Source of the DNA: Planoprotostelium fungivorum
Taxonomy: Eukaryota; Evosea; Variosea; Cavosteliida; Cavosteliaceae
NCBI GenBank assembly: GCA_003024175.1
Contig: MDYQ01000208.1
Span: 1 to 48,967, forward strand
Direction: 5' to 3'
DNA: 48,967 nucleotides
Shown here: positions 10,301 through 21,630 of the stretch, piece by piece
Numbering within the stretch: position 1 is the stretch's first letter
Layout: the number at the start of each line of letters is the position of its first letter
Notes under the pieces: model-generated
The model's input: only the letters and a program-made list of their open reading frames with translations
The model's database searches: none
Told to the model about the DNA's origin: nothing
Position numbers and translations under genes: made by a program

Positions 10301-13300
10301 GCTTGAAGGACTCGCCCATCTACACCATCACCAATTCATTGATCTCCTCCCTCTTGATGGTGGAAGAAGAGAAGAAGGTGAGAAGACGAAGAGGAAACAA
10401 GGATGAAACGTATGATAGTCTGGAAGTGAATACCTTCACCACGGTGATTCGATGGACTTGGACGAAGGGTCGGATCAGATGAACGCGAGCGGTGTCTCAA
10501 TGCAGTCCTCCAATCTACTGACGACGAGTGAGCAACGACAACAAGTGTTGGACATGTTATGTAAGATCTTCTCTTCGATCCATGCCTTCGCACCCCATCG
10601 AGAAGACGTCCTCTCTTGGATTCAATCCATCGCAAAGGAGGTCTTGACTCAATTGGACAAGACAGATCTGTGGAGCAGGAAGCACCAGGTGAGAGGAGAG
10701 AAAGGGAAGGATGTTGAATGAGGCAGATGTGTCTGTTATTGATCAACATGGATGGTCCCGAGTGCAGTTGGAGTTCGAAGAGTATCTCAAGCATACTCCC
10801 CTTCGTCAAATCACAATATTCCAAGGACACACGAGCCAGATTGGAGATACTGTACCTCGTGAAGAGCATCCTGGACCGTCTGAATCGATTCCCCGAAGCC
10901 AAGCAAAAGGAACAATGTGTGAAAGGATTGACTCAGGTCTTCGACCACTTTCGAGAGCTGTGGAGGAAACAGAAACAAGAGTACATCGTAAAGAGGACGT
11001 TTGCAAGTGAGAGATGGAAGTCTCTACATCATCTGATGATGAACAGGAGTGTTAGAATCGGCTTTACAACTGGCAGAGTTAGACCAAGTGGCGCCGTGCA
11101 TCATCGAGATGATCAACGACATCGACTATCGTGTGAGGATGAAGATCGGTAAGGGTATCCACCAGATCTTCAAGTGCTTCGACAACGAAGTCGGAATCTA
11201 TCAAGACATCTCCACACGATTGGGACTGGATGGAGTGAGGGAGACGCGATTGACTTCCTTGTATCTCTTATCAAGAGTGGCTGTCATCAGTCCAGCCAAC
11301 GAGCAGCTCGTCTTATTTCAGTTGTTGCAGTGAGTGGATTCAAATGAAGGGCCAGCTGATGACAAGAGACAGACATTATTCAACCAAGAAGAGAGATTCG
11401 ACTATGGTCGCCTATTTTCTCTCTCTGTGTGCTGCAGATCTTCATTACAACCACACCAAGTCTCTGTTGGAATATCACATGGTACACATCATCACCAGGT
11501 ATGTCTGTTCCATTGCAATGTGTTGAAATCTTCACCAGCTGGTTATCCGAATACACCAGCTTAGACCAATTCCCGATCGAATTATTCGAACAAGACAAGA
11601 TGGAAGACTTCATTGAAGGCTATCAGAAGACGATCGTGCCTCAATTGATCTTCTCGAAAGACGAACAGAACCTGAAGCAATGCGCCAAGCTCATCAACAC
11701 AGACGTCCGCACCCTCTTGCGAAATAATTTCGCTCAGGTGATGATCTACCCTATTCAACCCTCTCCTGATGCAGTTAGGTTTTTGCAAAAGTCTTCCCTC
11801 TCTATTTCTGTGATGAGAAACTGGCAAACGAAGTGTGCGAGGGAATGCTGAATCGATGGATCACGCCAGAAGATCACAACGAGATCATTCCAAAACAATT
11901 AGACGTCATCGTGGTGGAGCTATTGAACAACTTATCCTTTGAAGAGGATGTCTCCCCTCCAAAGTATTCACCGGATTCCATCACGAAGATCCTCAACTTT
12001 CTATCAGAGAGCTGGCAGATCAAGATCTCAGATGTGTTGTATGGATCGAGGTAGGATAGTCTTACATGTCACTCTATCTTCACATCGATGGACGATTGAT
12101 CTGATGGGACAGATATTCAGATCGCATCTACAAGATCATCTCCAGCTTAAACGAGAGGATGTTCAACACTCGAAGAGGAGACGACAGGATCAGGATCAGC
12201 AAATCCTTCATCTACTTTGTCAACCTCTTCAAAGAGAAACAATTCAGACCGGCCATCATGAGGGACATCATCTCCACTCTACTCAGATTCCTTCCATTCA
12301 ATGAAGTGAGACCTGTCCTCTGGAAGTTCATCTTGGATCTCGTCGATCGAGCCAAAGAGAATAAGGTGAATGCTTCAGAGTTTGGAAAGCACGTGAATGC
12401 GGTGAGTCTATCGAATGTCTATCGAGATGGTGTGTGATGTTGAGCATCGTAGATTCTGAGAGGTATGATTCCCATAGCCACATCAGAGAAGGAAGGGAGT
12501 GATAAGGCACTGAAGATCATCACGAACATGTACGATTGCATTGGAAATCACCTGGAGCAATCGATGAAGGAGAGTGATCCACTACCTCATCATCCTCTGT
12601 TGGATGATCCATTGAAGGTGAATGAACGTGAAGATGAATGACTAGAGAATGAAATCTTTCAGTTGGAGACGGAGATGAGAGGGGAGACCAGATTGAGAGA
12701 CGAGATGATTCGTTTCTTGAGAGAGGGAAGACAAGAAGATCAGATCTATCCCAGCAACAGTATTCGATTAGAGAACATCCTATACATCAAAGAATTGATC
12801 ACATCAAGAAAAGAAGAGCTAAATCAGGTAGATGACATACCTCATTCTTCAACGATGATGTGACATACCTCATTCTTCATTGAAGAATACTCATGAACGT
12901 CCACAGATCATCACGAGCGAAGAACACAGAGGATTGATCAGTGAATTGATGTGGAACCTTTTGTATTATTGCAGAAATGGTCTGGACGAGAAGATCAGAA
13001 ACACTTCTGGTGATATCCTAGGCTTAATCGGTGCAGTCGATCCCCACGCCATCACTTTCCTGCACAAGAATCAACAGAGAGAAGCCCCTTCGTTATCCAA
13101 CGGAAAGGTCAGTTCTATCCTCTGCATCATCGATTGATTCTGTAGGTGCAAGTGATGCAGAGATTGAACCAATACATCGCTCACATGGATGTATACATCA
13201 TGCGATGTGCGGCTTATTCTCTGAAGAACGTATTGAACACACATTCGGGCAAAGTGTTGTTAGAAAACGTCAACGAGAACACCAAGAGTTACATCACACC

Positions 13301-16300
13301 CTTCATGCAGAATAAGAAGACGAAGACAAGCAGTGAGTCACAGAAAGATAACAAGAGTAACAGGAACAGGTACGTATCCTTCACCCATGAAAGAACTACC
13401 GGAGGCAGTTGGGATCGATAAGGATCGATTGTGGGACACTTCTCTCTGCAACTATCCTCTGTGGATCAGTTCTCTGTCTTATCACCTCTGTCTCAGTGCG
13501 AATGACGAGGTATTGTATCCTTCATTTCTATTTATCCCATTCTATGCCATAGATTGACTTCTAACGTACAAACAGATCTTTCGGTTATGTGCTGGGATGT
13601 GTTACAACCAGTTTGAATTTGCTGAATTCTTATTCCCATATCTATTGATGGACATCATTCTCGACACGAAGAGCAAGAAGGTGCACCAGATGATATCGAG
13701 TAAGATCAGCACGTGGCTATTATCCAACAAGAACAACAATGACCAAGCCATCCATCTCATCTTGGATACAGTGGACACCCTCAGGAGAGTCACCACTCTC
13801 CTTCCCACAAAGGGTAGAGACAATGTCATGTTCTATCAGAAGAGTGACATCTGGCACAACATCCACCTCTTGGATGTGGCTCGCTTGTCTTATCGAGCGG
13901 GTGCCTTCTTCACTAGTCTGCAATACATCGAATTATCTTCCGAGAGAGAATTTGGATCGGTGAGTGAGATCTGGTGGATGGATGAAAGAACTGATAGAAG
14001 GAAGGTGATACCATCTGATAAGGAAGAGAGATCCGTTGAATACACTCGATTGATGATGGACGCGTACAGTAACATCAATGAACCGGATGGGATCTACGGT
14101 ATACAAACGAGACATCACACGATAGAGAGTCAGATCACCACCTACGAGCACGAAGGACATTGGAACATGGCTCTCGGTGCTTACGATCTGTTGTCTGATC
14201 CTTCAGTTCAGAAGGATTATTCTTTCTGTTCGTCAGGTGAAAGGATCTCACAGAAGAGATGATTCACTTCATGAAAGGTATAGCCAATTCTCTCCACCGT
14301 TTGGGACACTGGCACATCTTGGACGTTTATCTAGGTGAGGGATGTTATTTTATATGAATTAGAGACGAGGGACATGTATCATGTTCACAATGCGTTAAAT
14401 TCCACTGACAGAGATCAGCTGGATTATCAGTGAAGAAACCCAGTACCTTCGCTGAATTGTCGGAGCATCAATACCGAAATGCATGGAGAGAGGGTAGGTG
14501 GAATTTCGAGAGCAGCCGAGAGGGACAGATGTTAGTCAAAGAAGCCAGAGAAGGTACACCCATTCACCTTTCTTTCCCCTCTCACCTTCTTACAGGCATC
14601 AACTTTGAGAGCTCCAGTTTCAAACTGCTACGATGTTTTTCAGAGGGAGAATACACTGGATATTCAGAATACATGCAACAGGGAAAGAGTGGAGTCATCA
14701 AGAACATCTTGGGCTCTTTCTCTCCAGAGAGCACGAAGAACATCCATCCTGCCCTGGTACAACTGCAATTCCTCGATGAGATCAACGATGTATATGAGAC
14801 GACGAAGGGGAAGAAGGCATCGATCGGTGCACAGCAATGGCATCTGATGGAATCACAGAGAAAGGTGATGGTGATGCATAGAGAGAGGAGTTGATGGATG
14901 AATAGGGAAGGAACGAGATGATGAAGAAAGAATTTCGATTATTCGAACCACTGTTCGATATGAGAGGAGTGTTATTGGATCTCGTTGCGGAAGAGAAGGA
15001 CAAGATGAACCTGCTGAAGGGACACTTTCTACAGTATTCAAAGATGGCCAGAAAGGCCAGTGACTATCAATTAGCATTCCATGCCGTCAATCGAGTGAGC
15101 GTTACCGCATCACTCTCTCTCATCGATTCAGTTACGACTCTACATGAAAGATCAATACGATCCATCTTGTTTATTGGAGGAGGCCAACGTGAGTGACGTC
15201 ATCGATGGAGGATTGAGACGAAACAGATCGTGTGGAGTAGAGGAGAACAAGAGAGAGCCATTCAGATGGTCCGATTTATCAACACGCAGATTACCCATGA
15301 ATCGACCACGAAGAACCGAAGGAAGACGAGAGGTCTAACTGACAGCTCTCATATGGATGCAAACGACATCCTACGAGCCCAAGTCTTATTCTATCTGGGG
15401 AAATGGTTGTCCGAAACCAAGGCGGAAGGCGTCAGCTCCGCTCAAGAGAATCTGAAGGATGCCATCGACTTATTCCACCAACAGAAATCAAAGAAATTGT
15501 GTAAAGGTGAGGAGAAGAGAGGAGATGAAATTGAAGAGGGGAAGGATACATCACGTTGGCGGGCTACGTGGACTCACTGTACGAGGGAATCATGAACAAG
15601 ATCCAGTCGAGTGAATGGGAGACATCACAGAAACTGCGAAGACATAAGGAGACAGAGTTGACTCGATGCAAGAAGATGATGGAGAGTTTGACCGGTAAAT
15701 CAATCGAAGTGAAGACCCAGAAGCAAGAGATCCAGAGACACATCACTCTGTTAGAGAGACAGACAGATCTAGACAGACAAGAGAACGATAAGATCCAAGA
15801 GGGTGAGAGAGAAGGAGAGGAAGACACTGACCACCTTAGATCTAAAGAGATTCTTGGAAGAAGCCATCGACTATTACTGCAAGTGTCTCATCTATGGAGA
15901 GACGTACAACATCAGAGCTATATTCAGATTGTGCTCTCTGTGGTTCAACAACACACTGAAGGAGGACGTCAACAAGTTATTGGAGAAGGAGATCGGAGAT
16001 ATTCCATCGAGAAAGTTTATTCCACTGATGTACCAGGTGGGAAGATGATCTCCCTATTCATCTGAAGAGGATAGATTGCCAGTCGAATGAACGCATCAGA
16101 GAACACGACATTTCAGAAGTTGATCGGAGATATCTTGGAGATGTCCTGCACTCAACATCCACATCATACTCTCTATCAACTCTTCGCTCTCAGCAATGGA
16201 TCGAAGGTATCACATCTACACATCCATCACTACTCTCATCGAACCATCCATCACACATCACACGGATGATTGAAAGGATGTCAGGTGGATGGAAACGGAA

Positions 16301-18023
16301 AGGGCAGGGGAAGGTTAACCGTTGACCAAGATAAGATCAACGCAGCCATGAGTGAGTCATTCCATCCGATCGATTGCAATTGACCCAAGGAAGAAATCCT
16401 TCAGAAGATGACGACAGGGAAACATCGACAACTTCTCAAAGAGATGACCTTTCTCATCGACTGTTACATCGAGCTGGCCTTCTTAGACTGCAGCAGCAAG
16501 AAGAAGGAGAAGGGAGGAATCCCTCTCCCCGGTCTCATCAAGAAGATCGATCGCCAGCAGTTAGTCCCCGTGACCACCGTACAGATTCCAGTCAACCGAG
16601 ACGGTGATTACACCGACCCTCACGCAATTCCCTTCATCACCGGATTCGGTGATACCTACTCCCTCGTGGGTGGATTGAACCTACCGAAGCTCATCATCTG
16701 CCACGCGAGCAATGGAAAGAGGTGAAGGGATGATGTCACAGAGGAGTGAATGGTAGAAGGTACAAGCAGCTGGTGAAGGGACACGATGATCTGAGGCAAG
16801 ATGGAGTCATGCAACAGATCTTCTCTCTCCTCAACAATCTACTGACGGAGAACGAGAACTGTCGGAGGAGGAAATTGAGGATCCGCACGTACAAGGTGAT
16901 TCCTCTGACACCGGCGGCGGGACTGTTAGAGTGGGTGGAGAACACTACACCCATAGGAGAATATCTCATCGGTGTGTACACAAATGACAAGTGATGTCTC
17001 TGAGTGTGGTAGGTGGAGATCGAGAGGGAGCACACAGTCGATATCGACCGGGAGACATCGCTTCGAACGAATGCAGGAAGGTGTTGAACGACTCATCGGA
17101 GAAGACAAAGTACGACACGTACGTGAACATCTGCAATCGATTCAAACCCGTCTTCCACCACTTCTTTCTGGAGAACTTCTCTTCACCCGCTGAATGGTTC
17201 GACAAGAGATTGCAGTACACTCGATCTACGGCCTCCAACTCCATCATAGGTGAGCCCCACAGATGAAATATCAATACAAAAAGTTCCAATTGATAATCCA
17301 TCGTGATGTGATGATGCATCGATGCGATAGATGAATGAATGACAGGGTACATCGTGGGTCTGGGAGATCGACACGCTCACAACATCTTAATCGACAAGAC
17401 GAGTGCAGAGTTAGTTCACATCGATCTCGGTGTGGCCTTCGAGCAGGGAAAGACTTTGAGGACACCCGAATTGGTTCCCTTTCGATTGACGAGAGACATC
17501 ATCGATGCCATGGGCATCACGGGATGTGAGGGTGTCTTCCGTTCCTGCTGCAAAGAGACCATGCAGCTGTTGAGAGACAACCACAATTCTCTCATCACCA
17601 TCGTGGAGGTGACATCCATTCATCACCGTACAGAGCTGAGAGAGGATCAGGTGTTCATGCACGATCCTCTGTACCGCTGGGCACTATCACCAGTGCAAGC
17701 GTTAGAGCTGCAGAGAGAAGATCACGACTATCTTCCCAACATGAACACGACCAACGATGAGGTGGAATCCACCAACATGGGGAATACGGATGCTGGTAGA
17801 GCTCTCATACGGTTGAAACAAAAGTTGTCTGGATACGAATACGGAGAGGGTCTGACGGTGAATCATCTCGATGGAATGAATACTGATGGAGAGGAGGTGG
17901 AAGGACAAGTGAACAAGTTGATCAGTGAATCACAAGATCCACAGAAACTGTGCAAGATGTTTCCTGGGTGAGTCGTCGTTTTATCTCCGCCTGAAACTCT
18001 CCAGGTGGGCTCCTTGGGTTTGA
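7332..18023 (+). CDS. ATM: ATM-type PI3K-like protein kinase (DNA-damage checkpoint), complete
   Basis: This gene has dozens of short exons and would encode roughly 2,800 residues, near the usual ATM length. The N-terminus (ECQELCVQLKDGSTASRRKE) is a TAN motif, which separates ATM/Tel1 from ATR and TOR. A long helical HEAT-like region follows, then a FAT region (about 13.6-16.3 kb). The kinase domain is intact: GGLNLPKLI, LVKGHDDLRQDGVMQQIF, LEWVENTTPIGEYL, the catalytic loop GLGDRHAHNIL and the metal-binding VHIDLGVAFEQG. It continues with PFRLTRDIIDAMGITGCEGV. The FATC end reads EGQVNKLI, then FPG, and after the 17968-18004 intron WAPWV and TGA. ATM senses double-strand breaks and phosphorylates S/T-Q sites in the nucleus. 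No disabling change was seen. The stop is 19 bp from the stop of the next gene on the other strand. Confidence 0.93.
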
Positions 18024-18042
18024 AATAAAGAATATACAGAGT

Positions 18043-19266
18043 TCAACTGTGTTGTACTACTCTCGCGACACCCTCTGGTCCGTGCCAGTAGTTGAACGTC
18101 TTTGAGATACCCACCAGATGGGAGAGAGCCGCCAGCACCACGAACAAGTGGAAGATCTGATGTGAAGATCCAAAGATGTTCACTTTACCGGGGATCCACC
18201 TGTCTCGTCATCAGCACAATGAGAGTGATTCGATTTCACCTCTCTGGAATGCGAGAGGCATAGATGAGAGCACCGGAGACGTAGAGGGCTCCCATGAGGG
18301 CGAGATAAGGGACGGATATTCTAACGAGAGGGTCGTTCAACTGTTAAGGTCACACACGATCGACACGGATGAGATGATGTGAAGACTCACACCACTCAAG
18401 AAGGTAAAATGTCCGGTGGGGAAGACAGCGGAGAGACCGAGAGCTAAGAACATGCTGGTTCTCATCCATCTGTAGGTAGGTGTTCTGTAGTGAGGGGCGA
18501 CGACCACGTACACCGTGGCTGCACCGAACACAGTGATCAAGACAATGTAGAAGACCTATCTTCTGTCAGTTGGGTGGAGAGGAAGGCACACCTGAAGATA
18601 AGGATGGAGATAGAATCCATAGTACACTGCAGGGTAGAAGGATCCAACGATCAAGATGACGATTCCGAGATAGTCCAGTCGATTGTACGCGACTGCCACC
18701 TGCATTCTGTCATCATCATCATGCTTGTCATTGTGTGGCGGTACGAACCTCATGACTGTGAGCTGAGACAGCGTGAAAAGTGGCACTAAATCCAAGACAT
18801 GTGATGGCAGAGATCAGAAAAGTATAGAACACTGCGTAATCCGCCCAGTTGGCACTGCCTGGATGAGACAACAGCCAAAAGTAGATGCTGCTCAAGACAA
18901 AAAATGCCGCTACTGCTCCTAATAAGTGCGACCAGATATTCACTGTGTTGGTTAGGTCAAATTGGAGGTGATTGATGTTTGAATTCACCCCACTCATTGT
19001 GCAAGTAGAACAAACTCCTTCCGCATTCTTTGAAACTCTTCAATTCCTTGCGATATCCTCCTGTGATGAAAATGTTGTCTTGCATCCACTCGGGTAGTTC
19101 CTGCCACGCCCACAAGAGAGAATTGATCGCCTTCTCTTCAATCTGGTGGATTGCCTCGCTGACCTCTATACAGATTGAGACATGGATCCAGGGGAATACG
19201 GTTGTCACCTTCCATCAACGGTGCACGAGTTTCTTCATTGCTCTTTCTCTGTCTGGCACCAGACAT
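18043..19266 (-). CDS. PAQR-family seven-helix membrane protein, adiponectin-receptor type
   Basis: The start at 19266 ([19 protein letters not shown]) is joined by a 43-nt intron to [18 protein letters not shown] and SLFYLHNE, which are typical of AdipoR-like N-termini. Then follow [17 protein letters not shown], seven hydrophobic segments, and the signature [11 protein letters not shown]. The last exon has [19 protein letters not shown]. The Ser/His of the first motif, an Asp in YNRLDYLGI and the HxxxH pair at the end are the zinc site of this family. PAQR receptors of this class act as ceramidases or lipid-homeostasis regulators in membranes (family knowledge). All signature residues are present, so it is probably active. 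Five or six exons with introns of about 30-45 nt. Confidence 0.88.
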
Positions 19267-19294
19267 CTCTTCGTTCTGATTGTTGCTCCCTAAA

Positions 19295-19597
19295 ATGCGT
19301 GAGATGAACTTGTCGGTTCCTCAGGAAAACCCGCAGAAATGGAAAGATGGAATGTTTCGTTATTACCAATGGGATTGTCTGTTGATGACGGTGAGCGTCG
19401 ATCACGGGAGGATCAGCCTACTGAGCAGAGGATTGATTGTCCTTGTCACTCATCTGATATTCTCTGTGATCATAAGGTCAGCTCGATCACTTGAGGAGGA
19501 ACATACTACACTATTACCAAGAGCGATAGTGGTGAGGCGTTGCAAGTGGAGATTAGAGTCGGGAAGAGTCTCTAACTGTCAAGATCTATCAAAGTGA
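19295..19597 (+). CDS. Uncertain small gene, family not recognised
   Basis: An ATG at 19295 lies 28 bp from the divergent PAQR start codon. It begins MREMNLSVPQENPQKWKDGM and FRYYQWDCLLMT, which looks coding. A GTGAGCG donor at 19390 suggests a 38-nt intron. Downstream frames include a plausible stretch with YYTITKSDSGEALQVEIRVG ending in a stop, but I could not join it in frame with confidence. Left unspliced, the frame runs to 19597. The function is unknown. Confidence 0.35.
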   Translation: MREMNLSVPQENPQKWKDGMFRYYQWDCLLMTVSVDHGRISLLSRGLIVLVTHLIFSVIIRSARSLEEEHTTLLPRAIVVRRCKWRLESGRVSNCQDLSK

Positions 19598-19992
19598 GTT
19601 GCTAGTCAGATATAGATGAGAGCATCACACCTTTGCAACCCCAAACAGCGCTTAGTGCCTGTAATAGACCATATTTCAAGGCGGCGCGTGCGGGTCATCC
19701 TCGGATATTCAGCTGACTGCCCAACAACACGGATTATATTCTCTCGCTCGTCGAGCGCTCCATGCACCCGCGATGGACAGTTCAGCCACGCAACTGCGAC
19801 CTTGCACGTCTTTTTAAATAAAATTCACCCATGGTTTCTTCGTACCGAAAACAGACCCATCCCCGTGTCACGTCGTGCGAAGGTCCTGGATTTCTGTTTC
19901 TATGCGCACCACTTTTCCTCTAAACGCACCACACAACCCTGCTGACCGAGAGTGCGGTCGTCCTCAGAAAAAGACTCAGAGGGAGAAAGAGG
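19598..19992. other. Intergenic region upstream of the arrestin-like gene
   Basis: This stretch of 395 bp has no long open frame with coding character. It is locally GC-rich at 19680-19700 (GGCGGCGCGTGCGGG), then AT-rich near 19815. It most likely holds the promoter and 5' UTR of the gene starting at 19993. Confidence 0.4.
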
Positions 19993-21278
19993 ATGAACCA
20001 AATGGAAGAGCAAGCGTGGGATGTGCTCTCACGCAAGAAAGACCTTGTGAAGTATCACTATGACAACCGGGGGGTAGTTTTCCTCTCGGAGAGACACCCA
20101 TCACTTAGCTCTATGGATTGGATCATCCCGCAGGCCTTTGTAACGATTCAACCGAGAGAAGAGAATATGGTTCAACAAGTAGAGGAACAGACACAGCTGC
20201 AAGTGATCTTAGAAGACAGACCGCATCAGTCTACGGAGTCGATTAAAGGGAAATTGGTCTATTTCAGCAACATCACACACCCTGTTCGATCAGTCAGAGT
20301 ACGATTATCAAACAAGGTAAAAGATAACGCATTCGATTCAAGATTGACGCCAAGTAGACGTCTATCTCTTATCGTCCAGGGCGCCACGTTCGGTATTGTA
20401 ACGAAGACCAAACCTATCTCGACGAAATCCTCATCTTTTCTACGGAGAGGAGTCTATCTCCTGGTTTAGCAACCTGGGACTTTGAATTTCCACCCATCTC
20501 AAAGAAGACTAATGGCCGCTGTAACAATTCTCTTCGGGTGTGTTCGTTTCTCCTCGCTATCACTGACAGCCACCAGCACTCTTCAAATAATGCATGGGCA
20601 GAATCACTGTGGCAAGTGGAAGCGACTCTCATCAAGGTCGATCCGTCTTCAGATGTTCGAAATAGTGGCAGTGATATCAGGATCGTAGCTGGATCGAAAT
20701 TGAATGTTATCACCCCGCGACGAACACACATCAAGGACTCAGGACCTCTATCTATCGCGTTCAACGAGAGGGATCATGAGCTGCCAATGTTCATCAAGAT
20801 CGATGCAAAGAACCCGTTCGTTCGCTGCGGAGAAGGTGTGAACAACATTCCATGCTTCAGAGCTGATGATGTCGTAATCAGAGTTAGAGGTGGATATCAC
20901 CATATCCAATTCGTCGATGGCAGATCTCCACCAATTCAGAGTCATTCTGGTGCGGATCACTGGACTCGCCTTCGAGGACGGACTGAAGCACACTTTTCAA
21001 CAACACATCTTCGAATATCTCGTCAACAAGACCATCTCGAAAGGCTCCTCACTACACGACACGTGCATCATCAGAGTGAATGATACCATTCATCTCGATT
21101 TTTCATTTGAAGTCGAACGAGGACTAATATTTCATTTCAGGTACCAGAGAATACATCACATAGCGCGGAAGGACAGATGATATCAGTCAACTACCAACTT
21201 CAATTGATCGTACCGAAACCGTTATTCCTTGTGGATACGGTGGTCACGGTACCGATTCACGTGCTGGCACCCGGTTAG
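19993..21278 (+). CDS. Arrestin-fold domain protein
   Basis: There are about six exons. The first (MNQMEEQAWDVLSRKK) leads to an arrestin N-like beta region: LQVILEDRPHQSTESIKGKL then VYFSNITHPVRSVRVRLSNK. A middle exon has WAESLWQVEATLIKVD and SKLNVITPRRTHI, the end of the N-terminal sandwich. The final exon after the 21115-21143 intron has VPENTSHSAEG, ISVNYQLQLIVPKPLFLVDT and VTVPIHVLAPG with TAG, matching the C-terminal arrestin strands (V-x-Y-x-L-x-V and I-P-I). Alpha-arrestins bring ubiquitin ligases to membrane cargo. No PPxY motif was seen in the exons I could read. The fold call rests on strand order and the C-terminal motif, and exact exon edges are uncertain. Confidence 0.6.
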
Positions 21279-21630
21279 ACGTCTGATTGGATCTGCCTCC
21301 TCTTTTTGGTCTTTGGTATTTATTCCATGCGCAATCGGTTTTGAGATAAAGTGTATGTGCGGCTCGATCACGAGAAGAGACTGATTATTCTTCACACGAT
21401 ATCAAAAGTCCATATACGCTCGGAGACCGACGTTAATCGTGAGAACTTCAGGGCCCTGAAGTACGGTTGTATTTAAATTATTTCAGGTTGAGACTGCACA
21501 ACGCATCGTTTAATAACTGGGGATGCTCAGAGAGGTCTCACGAGGTGGAACTCGCTTCTTCTCCTCAGGTGAAGAAGGTTGAATGGCCGTTCCTTTCACT
21601 ATCATGTGTGAGAACTAACACAAAATCAAA
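21279..21630. other. Intergenic region between convergent genes
   Basis: A 352-bp gap lies between the arrestin-like stop and the stop of the TPRE-repeat gene on the other strand. It is AT-rich around 21470-21485. No open frame or known motif was seen. It is long compared with the 11-20 bp gaps between other convergent pairs here. Confidence 0.4.

Noticed and set aside
7332-18023. ATR or TOR rather than ATM
   Set aside because: N-terminal TAN motif and the FATC/kinase wording (GLEWV..PIGEYL-type, FPGWAPWV) fit ATM; no FRB domain or ATR-specific UME region was recognised.
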